Source of the DNA: Paramagnetospirillum marisnigri
GTDB taxonomy: Bacteria > Pseudomonadota > Alphaproteobacteria > Rhodospirillales > Magnetospirillaceae
Length of the DNA: 64,000 bases
Direction: 5' to 3'
Assembly (NCBI RefSeq): GCF_001650715.1
Contig: NZ_LWQT01000028.1
Span: 87,055-151,054 of the forward strand
Shown: one piece after another, positions 1-9,488 of the stretch
How the letters are laid out: each line of letters begins with the position of its first letter
How positions within the stretch are numbered: the first letter of the stretch is position 1
Program-made: the position numbers and the translations under genes
Notes under the pieces: model-generated
The model's input: only the letters and a program-made list of their open reading frames with translations
Told to the model about the DNA's origin: nothing
Database searches by the model: none

Positions 1-939
1 TGCGATGACTTCGTATTCATCCACAAGATGGATGATGATGCTGTCGCCGATCTAGTTCGCGAGCGGGAAATCGACATTCTGGTGCATCCGATGGGGCATT
101 GGGCCGACAACCGCCTGCTAGTCTTCGCGCGAAAGCCAGCTCCCATTCAGGTGAACTACACCTGCAATTCGCCAACCATGGGCATGCGCAGCTTCGACTA
201 CATGTTCGTCGATCGTTGGCTGGATTTCGACGACAGCCTGCAGGAATTCGCGGTGGAGACACTCTATCGCTTGGAACACGGCTTCGTGACGACCGAATAT
301 GCCATTGCCCCCAGGATCGCCCCGCCGCCATGCCTGGAAAACGGTCATGTCACCTTTGGATCGTTCAACAATCCGGCCAAGCTTTCCGACAAGACGCTCA
401 CTCTGTGGACCCGGGTCATGGCAATGGTTCCAAATGCCCGGCTACTGATTAAAGGAGGAAAAATCGATACTCCGGGATTTGCTGACCACCTCCGGGCCAG
501 GGTCGCCCGGTTCGGTATTGACCCGTCGCGTCTGAGTCTCCTCGGCCATATGGGATCCTACGAAGATCATCTGCTGGCCCATAATCAGGTCGACATTTTC
601 CTTGATTCCTTGCCGTTCGGGGGCGGGCGAACCACCGAGGATGCTATCTGGATGGGATGCCCGGTGGTGACTCTGGTTGGACCGGAACTGCACGGCCGCA
701 ATACCGCCAACCGTCACCTGCGACTGGGCACGCCCGAACTGTGCGCCCATGGCGAGGACGACTATGTGGCCATCTGCGCAGCCCTGGCGGCCGATCCCGA
801 GCGTCTCTCTTTCTACCGTGCCAATTTGCGCGACATCTGGCTGCGTTCCTCCTTGACCGACTACAGAACCCATGCCGACGATCTGGAACGTGCCTACCGC
901 GACATCTGGCAACTCTGGTGCGCGGAGCAGCGTCCATGA
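1..939 (+). CDS. GT41 (OGT/SPINDLY-type) glycosyltransferase, C-terminal part
   Basis: The reading frame is open from base 1, so the start and any TPR region lie outside the window. What is visible is the GT41 catalytic half, which transfers a sugar from a nucleotide donor to Ser/Thr in the cytoplasm. It shows the G-H...N-R-L segment followed by KPAPIQV, then FNNPAKLSD, whose Lys matches the UDP-contacting Lys of OGT. Near the end come DSLPFGGG-RTTEDA and WMGCPVVTL, the donor-binding loop. This is the K class of active site. It ends 31 bases from the convergent GT41 gene on the other strand. Family assignment is firm; donor and acceptor are unknown. Confidence 0.85.
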   Translation, partial: CDDFVFIHKMDDDAVADLVREREIDILVHPMGHWADNRLLVFARKPAPIQVNYTCNSPTMGMRSFDYMFVDRWLDFDDSLQEFAVETLYRLEHGFVTTEYAIAPRIAPPPCLENGHVTFGSFNNPAKLSDKTLTLWTRVMAMVPNARLLIKGGKIDTPGFADHLRARVARFGIDPSRLSLLGHMGSYEDHLLAHNQVDIFLDSLPFGGGRTTEDAIWMGCPVVTLVGPELHGRNTANRHLRLGTPELCAHGEDDYVAICAALAADPERLSFYRANLRDIWLRSSLTDYRTHADDLERAYRDIWQLWCAEQRP

Positions 940-970
940 GCGTCATGCATGCGACACGTGGCCGAACCAG

Positions 971-3043
971 TCAGGTCTGTCGGCGACAGGCCTGGCGCCA
1001 CAGGCCGCGATAGGCCGCCTCGATATCGCCCACCACCAGCGGCCCGTCGCAGACCGGCGAGGACCGCAGGCGGGGGCGCAAGCTTTGGCGCAGATCGATC
1101 TGTCGCCCGCGATCGGCGGCCAACCGGGCGGCGATGGCCACATAGTCGGCGTCGTCCCTGGCCACCAGATCGGCCAGCCCGGCATTGCTCAGGATCGAGG
1201 CACCCGCCCGCTGCCAGGCATTGGGGCCGGGCAGGCTGATCACCGGCACACCCATCCACAGCGGGATCAGCACGGTGGTATTGCCGGAATGCAGCGGTGA
1301 ATCCAGCACCGCCGTGACCCGGCCATAGAATCCCATGTTGCGGCCCCAGCCGCCGGGAATGCCCTCGATATCCACCCGCCCGGCCAGTTCGCCCAGGCGG
1401 CGGCGCCACAGTTCCGTCGCCTCGGGGTCATCGAACAGGTTGTGCTTGGCCAGGATGCGGGAGTCCGGCACCGCGTCCAGAAGCCGTGCCCACAGGGCGA
1501 TGGTGCGGGCATCCAACCGGGCGGGATCGGCGACGCTGGCGAAGACGGTTCGTTCCGGCGGCTCCGGCGCTGGGTCGGGCCAGCGGGCATCGGGCAGGAA
1601 AGGGGCGATGATGCGTGGCAGCCGATGGACGGTCTCGGTAAACTCGGCCTCGCAGCCCATAGGGGTCAGGAAGGGATCGCCTAGCAGGGTGTCCATGGCA
1701 TCCACCCCGGTGGTGGCGGAATAGCCGATCAGGGTGGCTACCTGGATCGGGGCGGGGCGGTGGGCGAAGGCGAACAGCCGGTTGTCGCTGGTATGGCCCG
1801 CCAGATCCACCAGGATGTCGATGCCATCGGCGCAGATAGCCTCGGCCAGGGCGGCATCGGTCAGCCCCGCCGTCCGTCGCCAGTGATCGGCCGAGGCCCG
1901 CATGCGCTGGCTGTGGGAATCTTCCACCACCACGTCGGAATAGCAGAAGACTTCGACCTGGCTCTTGTCGTGATGGGCCAGCAGCGGCTCGATATAGAAG
2001 GCGCAGGCATGCTGCCGAAAATCGCCCGAGACATAGCCGATGCGCAACCGCCGCTCGGGCTCCCATGATCGCGGCGCGGGGGCGAGCGGGGTGATGCCGA
2101 TGGCCAAGCGGTTCCAGGCACGGGCCTCGGCCACCATGGCGGCGGCGGGAAGGTCCGGGACGTATTGCAGGCAGAACAGAAGCTTGCCGGTGACGCTGCT
2201 CAGGATATTGGCGGGCAGTCTCTGCGGCGTCGCCAAGGTACGGCGCAGGCGAAGGATGGCCTCGTCGACCCGCCCCAGGGCGGTCAGGGTGGTGGCGGCG
2301 CAATCGGCGATATAGACATTGCCCTCGGGAGCCAGCCTCTCGGCCGCGTCCACCATATTCTGGGCGGCCACGGCATGGCCCAGCCGGTGCTCGGCCTGGG
2401 CCCGCGCCAGCAGGGCGGCCAGATGGGGTGTCGTGCGTTCGGTGGCGCGCCGGGCCAGTGCCAGGGCCTCGTCGGCCTCGCCGCGATGCAGCAGGACCAG
2501 GGCCAGATTGGTCAGGGCACCGCCGTCATCGGGGGACAGGGTCAGGGCGTGACGCAGGATCGGTTCCGCCTCGGCATGGCGCCGTGCCTGGATCAACTGG
2601 CTGGACAGGGCGATCAAGGCGTCGACGGAGTCGGGCCGGTGGCGCAGCAAGGCGCCATAAGCCTCGATGGCGTCCTGGCCCCGCCCCAGTGCGACCAGGG
2701 CGTCGGCCCGGTTGGCGAGATCGTCGGAGGTTTCCTGGCCCAGGGCCGCCACGGCCTCGAGATGGACCAGGGCTGTGTCTGGCCGTGCGCATTGTACTGC
2801 CAGGAAGGCGCAGGCCCGGTGCATTCCCGCCTCGGCGGGTGCCAGGGCGACGGCTTGCTCGAAAGCGGCCAGGGCTTCGTCCAGGCGCTCCAACTCAGTC
2901 AGAACCTCGCCCTGGAACTGTCGTACCACCGGCTCGGCGGGAAGCAGTTCCGCCAGACGCGCCGCCCATCGCGCCGAGGCGGACAGGTCACCCGCTTGGC
3001 GGGCGGCGATGGCTTCAGCCATCACGTGCCGGGGATCATCCAT
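971..3043 (-). CDS. TPR repeat / GT41 glycosyltransferase (R class)
   Basis: A 690-residue protein, last gene of a minus-strand operon after rmlC and the SDR, 9 bases behind the SDR stop. A GAGGAG ribosome site sits just before the ATG. Residues 1 to about 340 are degenerate TPR helices, a protein-binding superhelix. From about 345 the GT41 fold begins: RIGYVSGDFRQHA with the catalytic-type His, then DLAGHTSDNRL and RPAPIQV. The position of the OGT UDP-binding Lys is Arg (VADPARLD), and the donor loop reads NTTVLIPLWMGVP. Its linkage to sugar-nucleotide genes suggests it uses their product, which is inference. Confidence 0.87.
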   Translation of the reverse strand: MDDPRHVMAEAIAARQAGDLSASARWAARLAELLPAEPVVRQFQGEVLTELERLDEALAAFEQAVALAPAEAGMHRACAFLAVQCARPDTALVHLEAVAALGQETSDDLANRADALVALGRGQDAIEAYGALLRHRPDSVDALIALSSQLIQARRHAEAEPILRHALTLSPDDGGALTNLALVLLHRGEADEALALARRATERTTPHLAALLARAQAEHRLGHAVAAQNMVDAAERLAPEGNVYIADCAATTLTALGRVDEAILRLRRTLATPQRLPANILSSVTGKLLFCLQYVPDLPAAAMVAEARAWNRLAIGITPLAPAPRSWEPERRLRIGYVSGDFRQHACAFYIEPLLAHHDKSQVEVFCYSDVVVEDSHSQRMRASADHWRRTAGLTDAALAEAICADGIDILVDLAGHTSDNRLFAFAHRPAPIQVATLIGYSATTGVDAMDTLLGDPFLTPMGCEAEFTETVHRLPRIIAPFLPDARWPDPAPEPPERTVFASVADPARLDARTIALWARLLDAVPDSRILAKHNLFDDPEATELWRRRLGELAGRVDIEGIPGGWGRNMGFYGRVTAVLDSPLHSGNTTVLIPLWMGVPVISLPGPNAWQRAGASILSNAGLADLVARDDADYVAIAARLAADRGRQIDLRQSLRPRLRSSPVCDGPLVVGDIEAAYRGLWRQACRRQT

Positions 3044-3052
3044 GCGATCTCC

Positions 3053-4030
3053 TCAGCTCTCGGCGGCGAGGAAGGCACGGGCGGTAAGCTCCAGACCTTG
3101 CCGCAGGCCGATGCGGGGCCGCCAGCCGGTGGCGCGGGCCAGGGCCTCCCACTCGCCGACGAAATTACGGAACTCGATGGGCGACAGATTGGACGGCGGC
3201 GGCGTCGCCGTCATGGTCGCCGCCCGGCCGGTGAGGGCGCGCGCCACCTCGGCCGCCAGACCGAAGGCCTCGGCCACGGTGTGGCCCTCGCCGGAACAGA
3301 CCAGATAGCCTGCCCCGTCCAGGGCCGCTCCCGCCGCCCCGGCCATGACGAAGGCCTCGACCACGTCGGTGATATAGACATAGTCGCGCACCCAGTCGCC
3401 ATCGCCGAACAAGGTGATCCCGGCGCCGTCCAGGGCGCGCTTCAGCACCTTGTTGAGGATGCCGCGATCGGCGGCCGACGACCCGACGCCGGGGCCGTAG
3501 ACATTGGCCAGGCGCAGGGCGCCGCCCCGGACATGGCCCAGGCGGACATACAGCGCCAGATAGGCTTCCGCCGCCAGCTTGCCGGTATCATAGGCGGTGA
3601 CCGGGCGGGGCGGGGTATCGAAGGTCACCGGCAATTGCTCAGGCAGCCCGGCGGTGGTGGCGGTGCTGGCCAGGACAAGGCTGGGCTTGCGGCCATGCTT
3701 GCGGGCGGCCTCCAGCAGCCGGATCGGCGCGCCCGCATTGGTCATCAGGTCGGCCACCGGGTCGGCCTCGGCCTGATAGACGCTGGTCTGGGCGGCGCAA
3801 TGCATCACCACGTCGATACCGTCCATCAGCCGGTCGCAGAAGTCTTGGTCCTGCAATTCGCCGATGACATCCTCGACATCATCGCGGGGGGTGAAGGGAC
3901 GACGCGACTGGCGCCGGACCCGGGCGCCCAGTTCGCTCAGGCGTCCGACCAGGGCCGAACCGACGAAACCGGCGGCGCCGGTGACCAGCACCGGGCGATC
4001 CTGGTAGAACTCGGTCAGGCGTCGGCTCAT
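3053..4030 (-). CDS. NAD(P)-dependent extended SDR, sugar epimerase/dehydratase family
   Basis: A 325-residue member of the extended short-chain dehydrogenase family that works on nucleotide sugars. The N-terminus has the Rossmann signature TGAAGFVG (about residues 17-24), and the catalytic pair is in YDTGK. RLANVYGPG and the later DYVYITDVVEAF are typical of NDP-sugar epimerases and 4-reductases. The ATG at 4030 overlaps the stop of the upstream rmlC gene in an ATGA, which settles this start over a longer open frame. It probably epimerises, reduces or dehydrates a dTDP-sugar with RmlC. The exact reaction (RmlB, RmlD or GalE-like) cannot be read from the sequence. It looks shorter and less canonical than RmlB. 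Confidence 0.85.
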   Translation of the reverse strand: MSRRLTEFYQDRPVLVTGAAGFVGSALVGRLSELGARVRRQSRRPFTPRDDVEDVIGELQDQDFCDRLMDGIDVVMHCAAQTSVYQAEADPVADLMTNAGAPIRLLEAARKHGRKPSLVLASTATTAGLPEQLPVTFDTPPRPVTAYDTGKLAAEAYLALYVRLGHVRGGALRLANVYGPGVGSSAADRGILNKVLKRALDGAGITLFGDGDWVRDYVYITDVVEAFVMAGAAGAALDGAGYLVCSGEGHTVAEAFGLAAEVARALTGRAATMTATPPPSNLSPIEFRNFVGEWEALARATGWRPRIGLRQGLELTARAFLAAES

Positions 4031-4581
4031 GCCCCTTCCGCCTCCAGGCGGCGGCAATGCTCGGCGAAGCTGGGAAAGGCGGCGTCGCGGGCCGAGATCA
4101 CCGGATCGGCGATGGGCCAGGGCACCGCCAGGGTGGGGTCGTTCCAGACGATGCCGCCCTCGTCGTCGGGGCGGTAGTAGTCGGTGCATTTGTAATGGAC
4201 GGTGGCGCGCTCGCTCAGCAAGGCGAAGCCATGGGCGAAGCCCGGCGGCATGTAGACCTGGCGGGCGGTCTCGGCGGTCAGCTCGAAGCTCTCCCATTTG
4301 CCGAAGGTCGCCGAGCCCGGGCGGATATCGAGGCAGACATCGAGAATGGCGCCCTCGGTCAGGAACACCAACTGGCCCTGGGGAAAGCGGCGCTGGAAGT
4401 GAAAGCCCCGCACCACCCGGCCCGAGGACACCGAGACGTTGTCTTGGACGAAACTCTCGGCGATGCCCGCCTCGCGAAAGCGGCGGTCGTTCCAGCTTTC
4501 GAAGAAGCGGCCGCGCGAATCGCCGAAGGTCTTGGGCTCCAGCAGCAACAGGCCGGACAGGGTGGTGGTCAGGACATTCAT
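4027..4581 (-). CDS. rfbC: dTDP-4-dehydrorhamnose 3,5-epimerase family protein
   Basis: A 184-residue cupin of the RmlC family, the usual length. RmlC epimerises C3 and C5 of dTDP-4-keto-6-deoxyglucose in dTDP-rhamnose and related pathways. VRGFHFQ carries the catalytic His (about residue 61), followed by the conserved VFLTEGAILDVCLDIR core, MPPGFAHGF and YKCTDYY. The motif normally reads RGLH(Y/F)Q, so the active site appears intact. It is the first gene of a minus-strand operon and overlaps the SDR by ATGA. No rmlB or rmlD is visible here, so the end product may be another 6-deoxysugar. RmlC relatives that epimerise only C3 are possible. Confidence 0.85.
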   Translation of the reverse strand: MNVLTTTLSGLLLLEPKTFGDSRGRFFESWNDRRFREAGIAESFVQDNVSVSSGRVVRGFHFQRRFPQGQLVFLTEGAILDVCLDIRPGSATFGKWESFELTAETARQVYMPPGFAHGFALLSERATVHYKCTDYYRPDDEGGIVWNDPTLAVPWPIADPVISARDAAFPSFAEHCRRLEAEGA

Positions 4582-4722
4582 GGGATGGTTTCCGGCGGGC
4601 CGAGGGGTTCATTCTATATACACGCCCACTTCGCGCCCGGTCCATGGCTCCGTCGCGGGCTTGAGCCCAAGGCGGAGGCGGTGCACACTGCCGCCTGCGA
4701 ACAGGACCAGGAGGATGGTTTG

Positions 4723-6708
4723 GTGCCGAGCGTGTTGGAACAGGCCTTGGAACATCATCATGCCGGACGTCTGGCCGAGGCCGAGGTCCTGTATCGCCAA
4801 TTGGCCGACGCCGATCCCGATGATCCCGATTCGCGCTATTGGCTGGCGACATTCTATATTGAGAGGCAGCGCTACGAAGATGCTGTTAGCGTCATCAGGC
4901 GGTCGATAGAACTGGAGCCGCATAGCTCCGCGCATGTGACCATCCTTGGGCATGCCCTGCAATCCATAGGACGGGTGGATGAGGCGCTTGGCTGTTGGGA
5001 CCTTGTGCTTAGCATGTCGCCTGATAACACGGATGCACTCTTCCGCCGGGCTTTGGCGTTGGAACTGCTGGGACGGAGCGACGAAGCCGCCGCCGCTTAT
5101 TATGCCCTGGTCCAGATGGACGACAACCATGCCGGAGCCTGGCATAATCTGGGCTGCATCCTGGGACGCCAGGAGCGCTTCGAGGATGCGGCCATCTGTT
5201 ACCGGGCCGCAACAGATGCCGATCCGAATCTGGTGGTGTCGTTCAATAATCTGGGGGGGGTTCTCTACCATCAGCACCGGCTTGACGAGGCCATGCGGGC
5301 CTATGGCCGAGTGCTGGAACTGGGCGAAACAGCCTCAGTCCATCACAATATAGGCATGATCTATCAAGATCAGGGGCGTCTTGCTGATGCGATCGCGTCG
5401 TATCGCAAGGCCATGGAGATCGACCCCGGTTTCAAGGAAGCTCATTCCGCCTTGCTGTTCTGCCTGTGTTTCGACGAAACCTCCGATCCCGATCAGGTGT
5501 TCCAGGAGCATCTCGACTATGGCAGGCGGCATGTGGCGGCGAATAAGACGCCGTTCGCGGAACACGCCAATGCCCGCGATCCCAACAGGCGGCTGAAGGT
5601 CGGCTATGTATCGCCAGATTTCCGTCTTCACCCCTGCTCGCACTTCGTCTTGCCGGTACTGGAACATCACGACAAGTCCCGGTTCGAGATATTCTGTTAT
5701 TTCAATCGCGCGGTCGACGATCCTTATACGGAGCTATTTCGGCGAGTGGCCGACCACTGGAGCCGCTGCCAGGAGGAAAGCGACGAAGCGTTGGCCGCAA
5801 GGATCAGGGATGACGGGATCGATATTCTGGTGGAATGCGCCGGCCATATGGGCAATAGCCGTCTGCCCATGTTCGGTCTTCGCCCCGCTCCAATCCAGGT
5901 CAGCCATCCCCTGTATCCCAACACCACCGGGGTGGCGACCATGGACTACCGCATCATGGATCCCATATTCGCCCCCCCTTGGGCCGATGCCTGGCATTCG
6001 GAGTCCCTGGTGCGCATGCCCCAGGTCCACGTCTCCTATCGTCCGCATCGATCTGACGTGGCGCCATCACCGGAACCGCCGTTCCGGTCCAACGGCTATG
6101 TCACTTTCGGCTGCTTCAACAATTTCGCCAAGATCGGCGAGAGCACCGTGGATGCCTGGTCGGCCATTTTACGGCGAATTCCCACCGCGAAGCTGATGCT
6201 GAAGTGGAAGGGGCTGGGCGACCGCGAAGCCGAGCGCTATGCCCGTGCCAGATTTGTCCAGCGCGGCGTCGACCCTGATCGTATCGTTTTGGTGGGATGG
6301 TCTCCGGATCCCTACACCCCCTATCACGCCATCGACATCGCGCTGGATCCGTTCTTTGCAAATGGCGGCACCACTACCTGTGATGCTTTGTGGATGGGGG
6401 TGCCGATCGTGACGTGTCACGGGCGGACACCTTTCTCGCGGGTAGGGCTGTGCCACCTGACGAATATCGGATTGCCGGACCTGATCACTGCCGACGCTCC
6501 GGCCTATATAGACAAGGTCGCGTGGCTCGCCTGCGATATTGACGCCCTGTCGGACCTTCGTCGAGGGATGCGCGAGCGCTTCATGGCTTCGCCGCTGATG
6601 GATGGAAGCGGCTATACCCGCCATCTGGAGGACGCCTACCGGGTCATGTGGCGGCGGTGGTGCGCCGGTCTGCCGCCCGCCCCAATCGACTTTCCCCTTG
6701 GGGAATAG
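4723..6708 (+). CDS. TPR repeat / GT41 glycosyltransferase (K class)
   Basis: A 661-residue protein. The frame is open much further upstream, but there it only lies opposite rmlC. AGGAGG at 4709-4714 points to GTG at 4723 (8-base spacing) or TTG at 4720. Residues 1 to about 280 are TPRs (for example AVSVIRRSIELEP). GT41 starts near 288 with KVGYVSPDFRLHPCSHF, followed by ECAGHMGNSRL and RPAPIQV. FNNFAKIGEST supplies the OGT-type Lys (about residue 470), and the donor loop is GGTTTCDALWMGVP. A 6-bp inverted repeat (4676-4681/4691-4696) lies just before the ribosome site. It diverges from rmlC, so 4582-4722 must hold both promoters. Confidence 0.86.
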   Translation: MPSVLEQALEHHHAGRLAEAEVLYRQLADADPDDPDSRYWLATFYIERQRYEDAVSVIRRSIELEPHSSAHVTILGHALQSIGRVDEALGCWDLVLSMSPDNTDALFRRALALELLGRSDEAAAAYYALVQMDDNHAGAWHNLGCILGRQERFEDAAICYRAATDADPNLVVSFNNLGGVLYHQHRLDEAMRAYGRVLELGETASVHHNIGMIYQDQGRLADAIASYRKAMEIDPGFKEAHSALLFCLCFDETSDPDQVFQEHLDYGRRHVAANKTPFAEHANARDPNRRLKVGYVSPDFRLHPCSHFVLPVLEHHDKSRFEIFCYFNRAVDDPYTELFRRVADHWSRCQEESDEALAARIRDDGIDILVECAGHMGNSRLPMFGLRPAPIQVSHPLYPNTTGVATMDYRIMDPIFAPPWADAWHSESLVRMPQVHVSYRPHRSDVAPSPEPPFRSNGYVTFGCFNNFAKIGESTVDAWSAILRRIPTAKLMLKWKGLGDREAERYARARFVQRGVDPDRIVLVGWSPDPYTPYHAIDIALDPFFANGGTTTCDALWMGVPIVTCHGRTPFSRVGLCHLTNIGLPDLITADAPAYIDKVAWLACDIDALSDLRRGMRERFMASPLMDGSGYTRHLEDAYRVMWRRWCAGLPPAPIDFPLGE

Positions 6709-6773
6709 TGGCTGGATTCCGTTGCGTCATTGCTGTTACGCTGCGTCGCGAAATCCAATTCCCGGGTGAGGTC

Positions 6774-7322
6774 ATGGTGAAGCCAGTCATAGCGTTTGTG
6801 GTCGTAGCGCTTCTCTCGGTATCAGGCTGCGCCGGCGACAAGAGCCCGTGGTCACAAATCCAGGATCACTTCCGCCAGGCCAACGCCACCGGACAGGCCC
6901 AGCCCACAATTAGCGAGGCTTCGGCAGCTCCGGCTGCCGTGACCAAGATCGCCTATACCTTCTGTGACGGCTGTCTGGTCAACTCTGGCGGGACGGTCAT
7001 GGCTACCGACCAGAAGCTGGTGGGTGACCTTGAACGGGTCGCCATGGTCGACGGCAATGTTTCCTTCATCGGCTGGGCGGCGGATACCGGGGTCGGCGAG
7101 CCGGTTCCCACGGTGCTGCTGGTCAGCGATGGCAAGGTAGTGGGCTCCGTGGTCCCCCGCGAGCCCCGCCCGGATGTGTCGGCCGCGCTGAAGCTGGTGA
7201 AGAAGATACACTTTGGCTTCGACCTGCGGGTGCCTGCCTCCGAACTGGGAAGCAGTGCCTGGGTCTGGATGGTTTCGGCGGACGGAAAGTCCCGTCGCAT
7301 CGACAAGATGTTCCAGCGCTGA
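6774..7322 (+). CDS. Lipoprotein with a GW-type glycan-locus domain
   Basis: A 182-residue predicted lipoprotein. The signal peptide ends in the lipobox VSGC (Cys about residue 19), so it should be lipidated and face the periplasm. The ATG at 6774 has GGTGAGG just upstream, and an upstream in-frame extension has no such site. The C-terminal half contains FIGWAADTG...VLLVSDGKVVG...RPDVSAAL...FGFDLRVP. This resembles a beta-rich domain often seen as an accessory in glycosyltransferase and surface-polysaccharide genes. Two Cys (CDGC) lie in the middle. It sits between two GT41 genes in the same direction. Function is unknown. Confidence 0.7.
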   Translation: MVKPVIAFVVVALLSVSGCAGDKSPWSQIQDHFRQANATGQAQPTISEASAAPAAVTKIAYTFCDGCLVNSGGTVMATDQKLVGDLERVAMVDGNVSFIGWAADTGVGEPVPTVLLVSDGKVVGSVVPREPRPDVSAALKLVKKIHFGFDLRVPASELGSSAWVWMVSADGKSRRIDKMFQR

Positions 7323-7352
7323 TCTCCACAGTCGTCGGATAGGGGCATTCCT

Positions 7353-9488
7353 TTGGCGGCAGTGAGTGTCGATCAAGCGTTGGAGAGCCTGCGCCAGGCT
7401 CTTAGGGGATGTGCTGAACAGCGGATCGAGGAGATCGCCGCCGGGCTGATCCAATATGCGTTGCTCGTCTTGAGCCAGGGGCGGACCTCCGAGGCCGAGG
7501 CCCTGCTGGACCGTGTGGCCGCCATCCTTCCCAACCATGCAGGGCTTCGCCATTTTCAAGGCTTGATTCGACAGATGGAGGGTGACCTGCCGGGTGCCGA
7601 GGCGCTGATCCGTCGCTCCTTGTCCATCGATCCCGAACAACCCGAGGTCTGGTCCAATCTGGGTGCTGTCTTCATGGGGCAGCAGGATATGGATCAGGCC
7701 AGCGATTGCTTCCGTCGCGCCTTGCGGCGCAAACCCGACCATTTGAAAGCCCGTAATAATCTTGGAGTGTGTCTGCTGGGGCGAAGCAAGTGGGCCGAGG
7801 CGATTGAGGTTCTCGAGCCGGTGGTGGCCCAGGCCCCGACGCTGACCGGTGCCGCTGTCAATCTTGCCATGGCGCTGGTGGGGGCTGGACGCCATGACGA
7901 GGCCGTTGCCATTTGCGCCAATCTGATCGAGCGAGATGGCGACAATCTCGATGCCCTTCTTTGTCTGGCCGATGCCCAGGCCCGCGTCGGCGACCGCGAC
8001 GAGGCCATCTCGACCCTTCGAAGGGCGCTTGCCCATTGGCCAGTCCGGCAGGTGGCCAACAACCTTGCCAATCTGTTGCTGGCCGAAGGTCGCAACGCCG
8101 AGGCGGTCGGCCTCTACCGAGCCATTCTGGAGGGCGATCCGGACGATGCCCAAGTGCTCTCCAATCTTGGGGGGGCGCTGACGGCGTTGGGCCTGGTGGA
8201 GGAAGCCGAGGCTGCCTACCGCCGCTCGCTGTCTCTGCGCCCCGATCCGGCCACGCATAGTGGCCTTCTGTTCACCCTTCAGAACCGAGAAGGCCGCACG
8301 TCACGTGATCAATTGGCCGAGTCGCTGGACTGGGGGCGGGCCTGGGGGCATGAGGCAGCCCGGTGCATCTATCTTAATGCGCGTGATCCGGAGCGGCGGC
8401 TCCGGGTAGGCTATCTGTCGCCCGATTTCCGCCACCATGCCATGAGGTGCCTGGTTCCGCCCCTGCTCGACGCCCACGATCGGGGGCAGGTCGAGGTGAT
8501 ATGCTATCATGACCACCCCGGATATGACGAGGTAACCGCCACCATTCGGGCGCTGTCCGAAGGCTGGCGCGATGTCTTCGGATTATCCGACGTGGCGCTG
8601 GTGGAACAAATTCAGGCCGATGGCATAGACATCCTGGTGGAATGTGCCGGCCATTCCGGGGGCAATCGATTAAGGGCACTGGCCCGCAAGCCGGCCCCCA
8701 TCCAGGTGTCCTGGCTGGTCGGATATGGCGGCACCACCGGTCTGGATGCCATCGATTATGTGCTGGCCGACGACATCCTGATTCCTTACGGTTTCGACGC
8801 AGAATTCAGCGAACGCGTCCTCCGGCTGCCGGTTGCGGCTCCTTTCCGCCCCGATCCCGCCCTGCCCGAGGTTACCCCCCTGCCTGATGGGCCGCCGCTT
8901 CTGGCCTGCTTGGGAAATCCCGCCCGTATCGGTCGCAGTCTCGTCGAAGCGTGGCAGCGGATGCTGGACCGCCTTCCAGACTCCCGGCTGTTGCTGATGC
9001 ACGGCGCCTATGGTGAGTCGGGGCAAGAGGAGGCATGGCGTAGGCATTTCGCTCCGCTGGGCGAAAGGCTGATCCTGTCGGGGGTGCCCGGGGGCTGGGG
9101 CGCCAACATGCATGCCTATGGACAAATCGCGCTGGCGCTTGATACTTTCCCGGCTGCCGGTGCGACGTCGACCCTGATTCCACTTTGGATGGGCATTCCC
9201 ACGGCGTCCCTGGCTGGGGAGTGCGCTGTCGGGAGGTTCGGCGGTTCTATCCTGCGCGGCGCGGGATTGCATGAGTTGGTGGCACATTCCTTGGACGAGC
9301 ATGTGGAGCAGGTGGTGAGCCTTGCGTCGGATCGCAAGCGGCTAGCCGGTTTGCGGCGCGAGCTCCGGCCAAGACTGGCGCAAGGACCGCTGTGTGATGC
9401 CCTCGGCTTCGCTCGCGAGATCGAGCGGCATTTCCGCGCCATCTGGCGCCAGTGGTGCGAGACGACCAAGGGAGAGTCTGGGATATGA
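7353..9488 (+). CDS. TPR repeat / GT41 glycosyltransferase (R class)
   Basis: A 711-residue protein. TTG at 7353 has AGGGG seven bases upstream; GTG at 7362 is the alternative. About 340 residues of TPRs (DMDQASDCFRRALRRKP is typical) lead into GT41 from about residue 346: RVGYLSPDFRHHAMRCLVPP, ECAGHSGGNRL and KPAPIQVSW. LGNPARIG has Arg in place of the OGT Lys. The class-specific GVPGGWGANMHAYGQ is followed by ATSTLIPLWMGIP. The stop overlaps the rmlA start in an ATGA, so the two are translationally coupled, which suggests the enzyme uses an RmlA-derived dTDP-sugar (inference). Confidence 0.87.
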   Translation: MAAVSVDQALESLRQALRGCAEQRIEEIAAGLIQYALLVLSQGRTSEAEALLDRVAAILPNHAGLRHFQGLIRQMEGDLPGAEALIRRSLSIDPEQPEVWSNLGAVFMGQQDMDQASDCFRRALRRKPDHLKARNNLGVCLLGRSKWAEAIEVLEPVVAQAPTLTGAAVNLAMALVGAGRHDEAVAICANLIERDGDNLDALLCLADAQARVGDRDEAISTLRRALAHWPVRQVANNLANLLLAEGRNAEAVGLYRAILEGDPDDAQVLSNLGGALTALGLVEEAEAAYRRSLSLRPDPATHSGLLFTLQNREGRTSRDQLAESLDWGRAWGHEAARCIYLNARDPERRLRVGYLSPDFRHHAMRCLVPPLLDAHDRGQVEVICYHDHPGYDEVTATIRALSEGWRDVFGLSDVALVEQIQADGIDILVECAGHSGGNRLRALARKPAPIQVSWLVGYGGTTGLDAIDYVLADDILIPYGFDAEFSERVLRLPVAAPFRPDPALPEVTPLPDGPPLLACLGNPARIGRSLVEAWQRMLDRLPDSRLLLMHGAYGESGQEEAWRRHFAPLGERLILSGVPGGWGANMHAYGQIALALDTFPAAGATSTLIPLWMGIPTASLAGECAVGRFGGSILRGAGLHELVAHSLDEHVEQVVSLASDRKRLAGLRRELRPRLAQGPLCDALGFAREIERHFRAIWRQWCETTKGESGI

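Noticed and set aside
2165..4177. A 670-residue plus-strand open frame
   Set aside because: It is antisense to the GT41 and SDR genes, very rich in Gly and Gln, and has no recognisable domain.
4057..4722. Long N-terminal extension of the GT41 gene at 4723
   Set aside because: It lies opposite rmlC and lacks TPR similarity; AGGAGG marks the later start.
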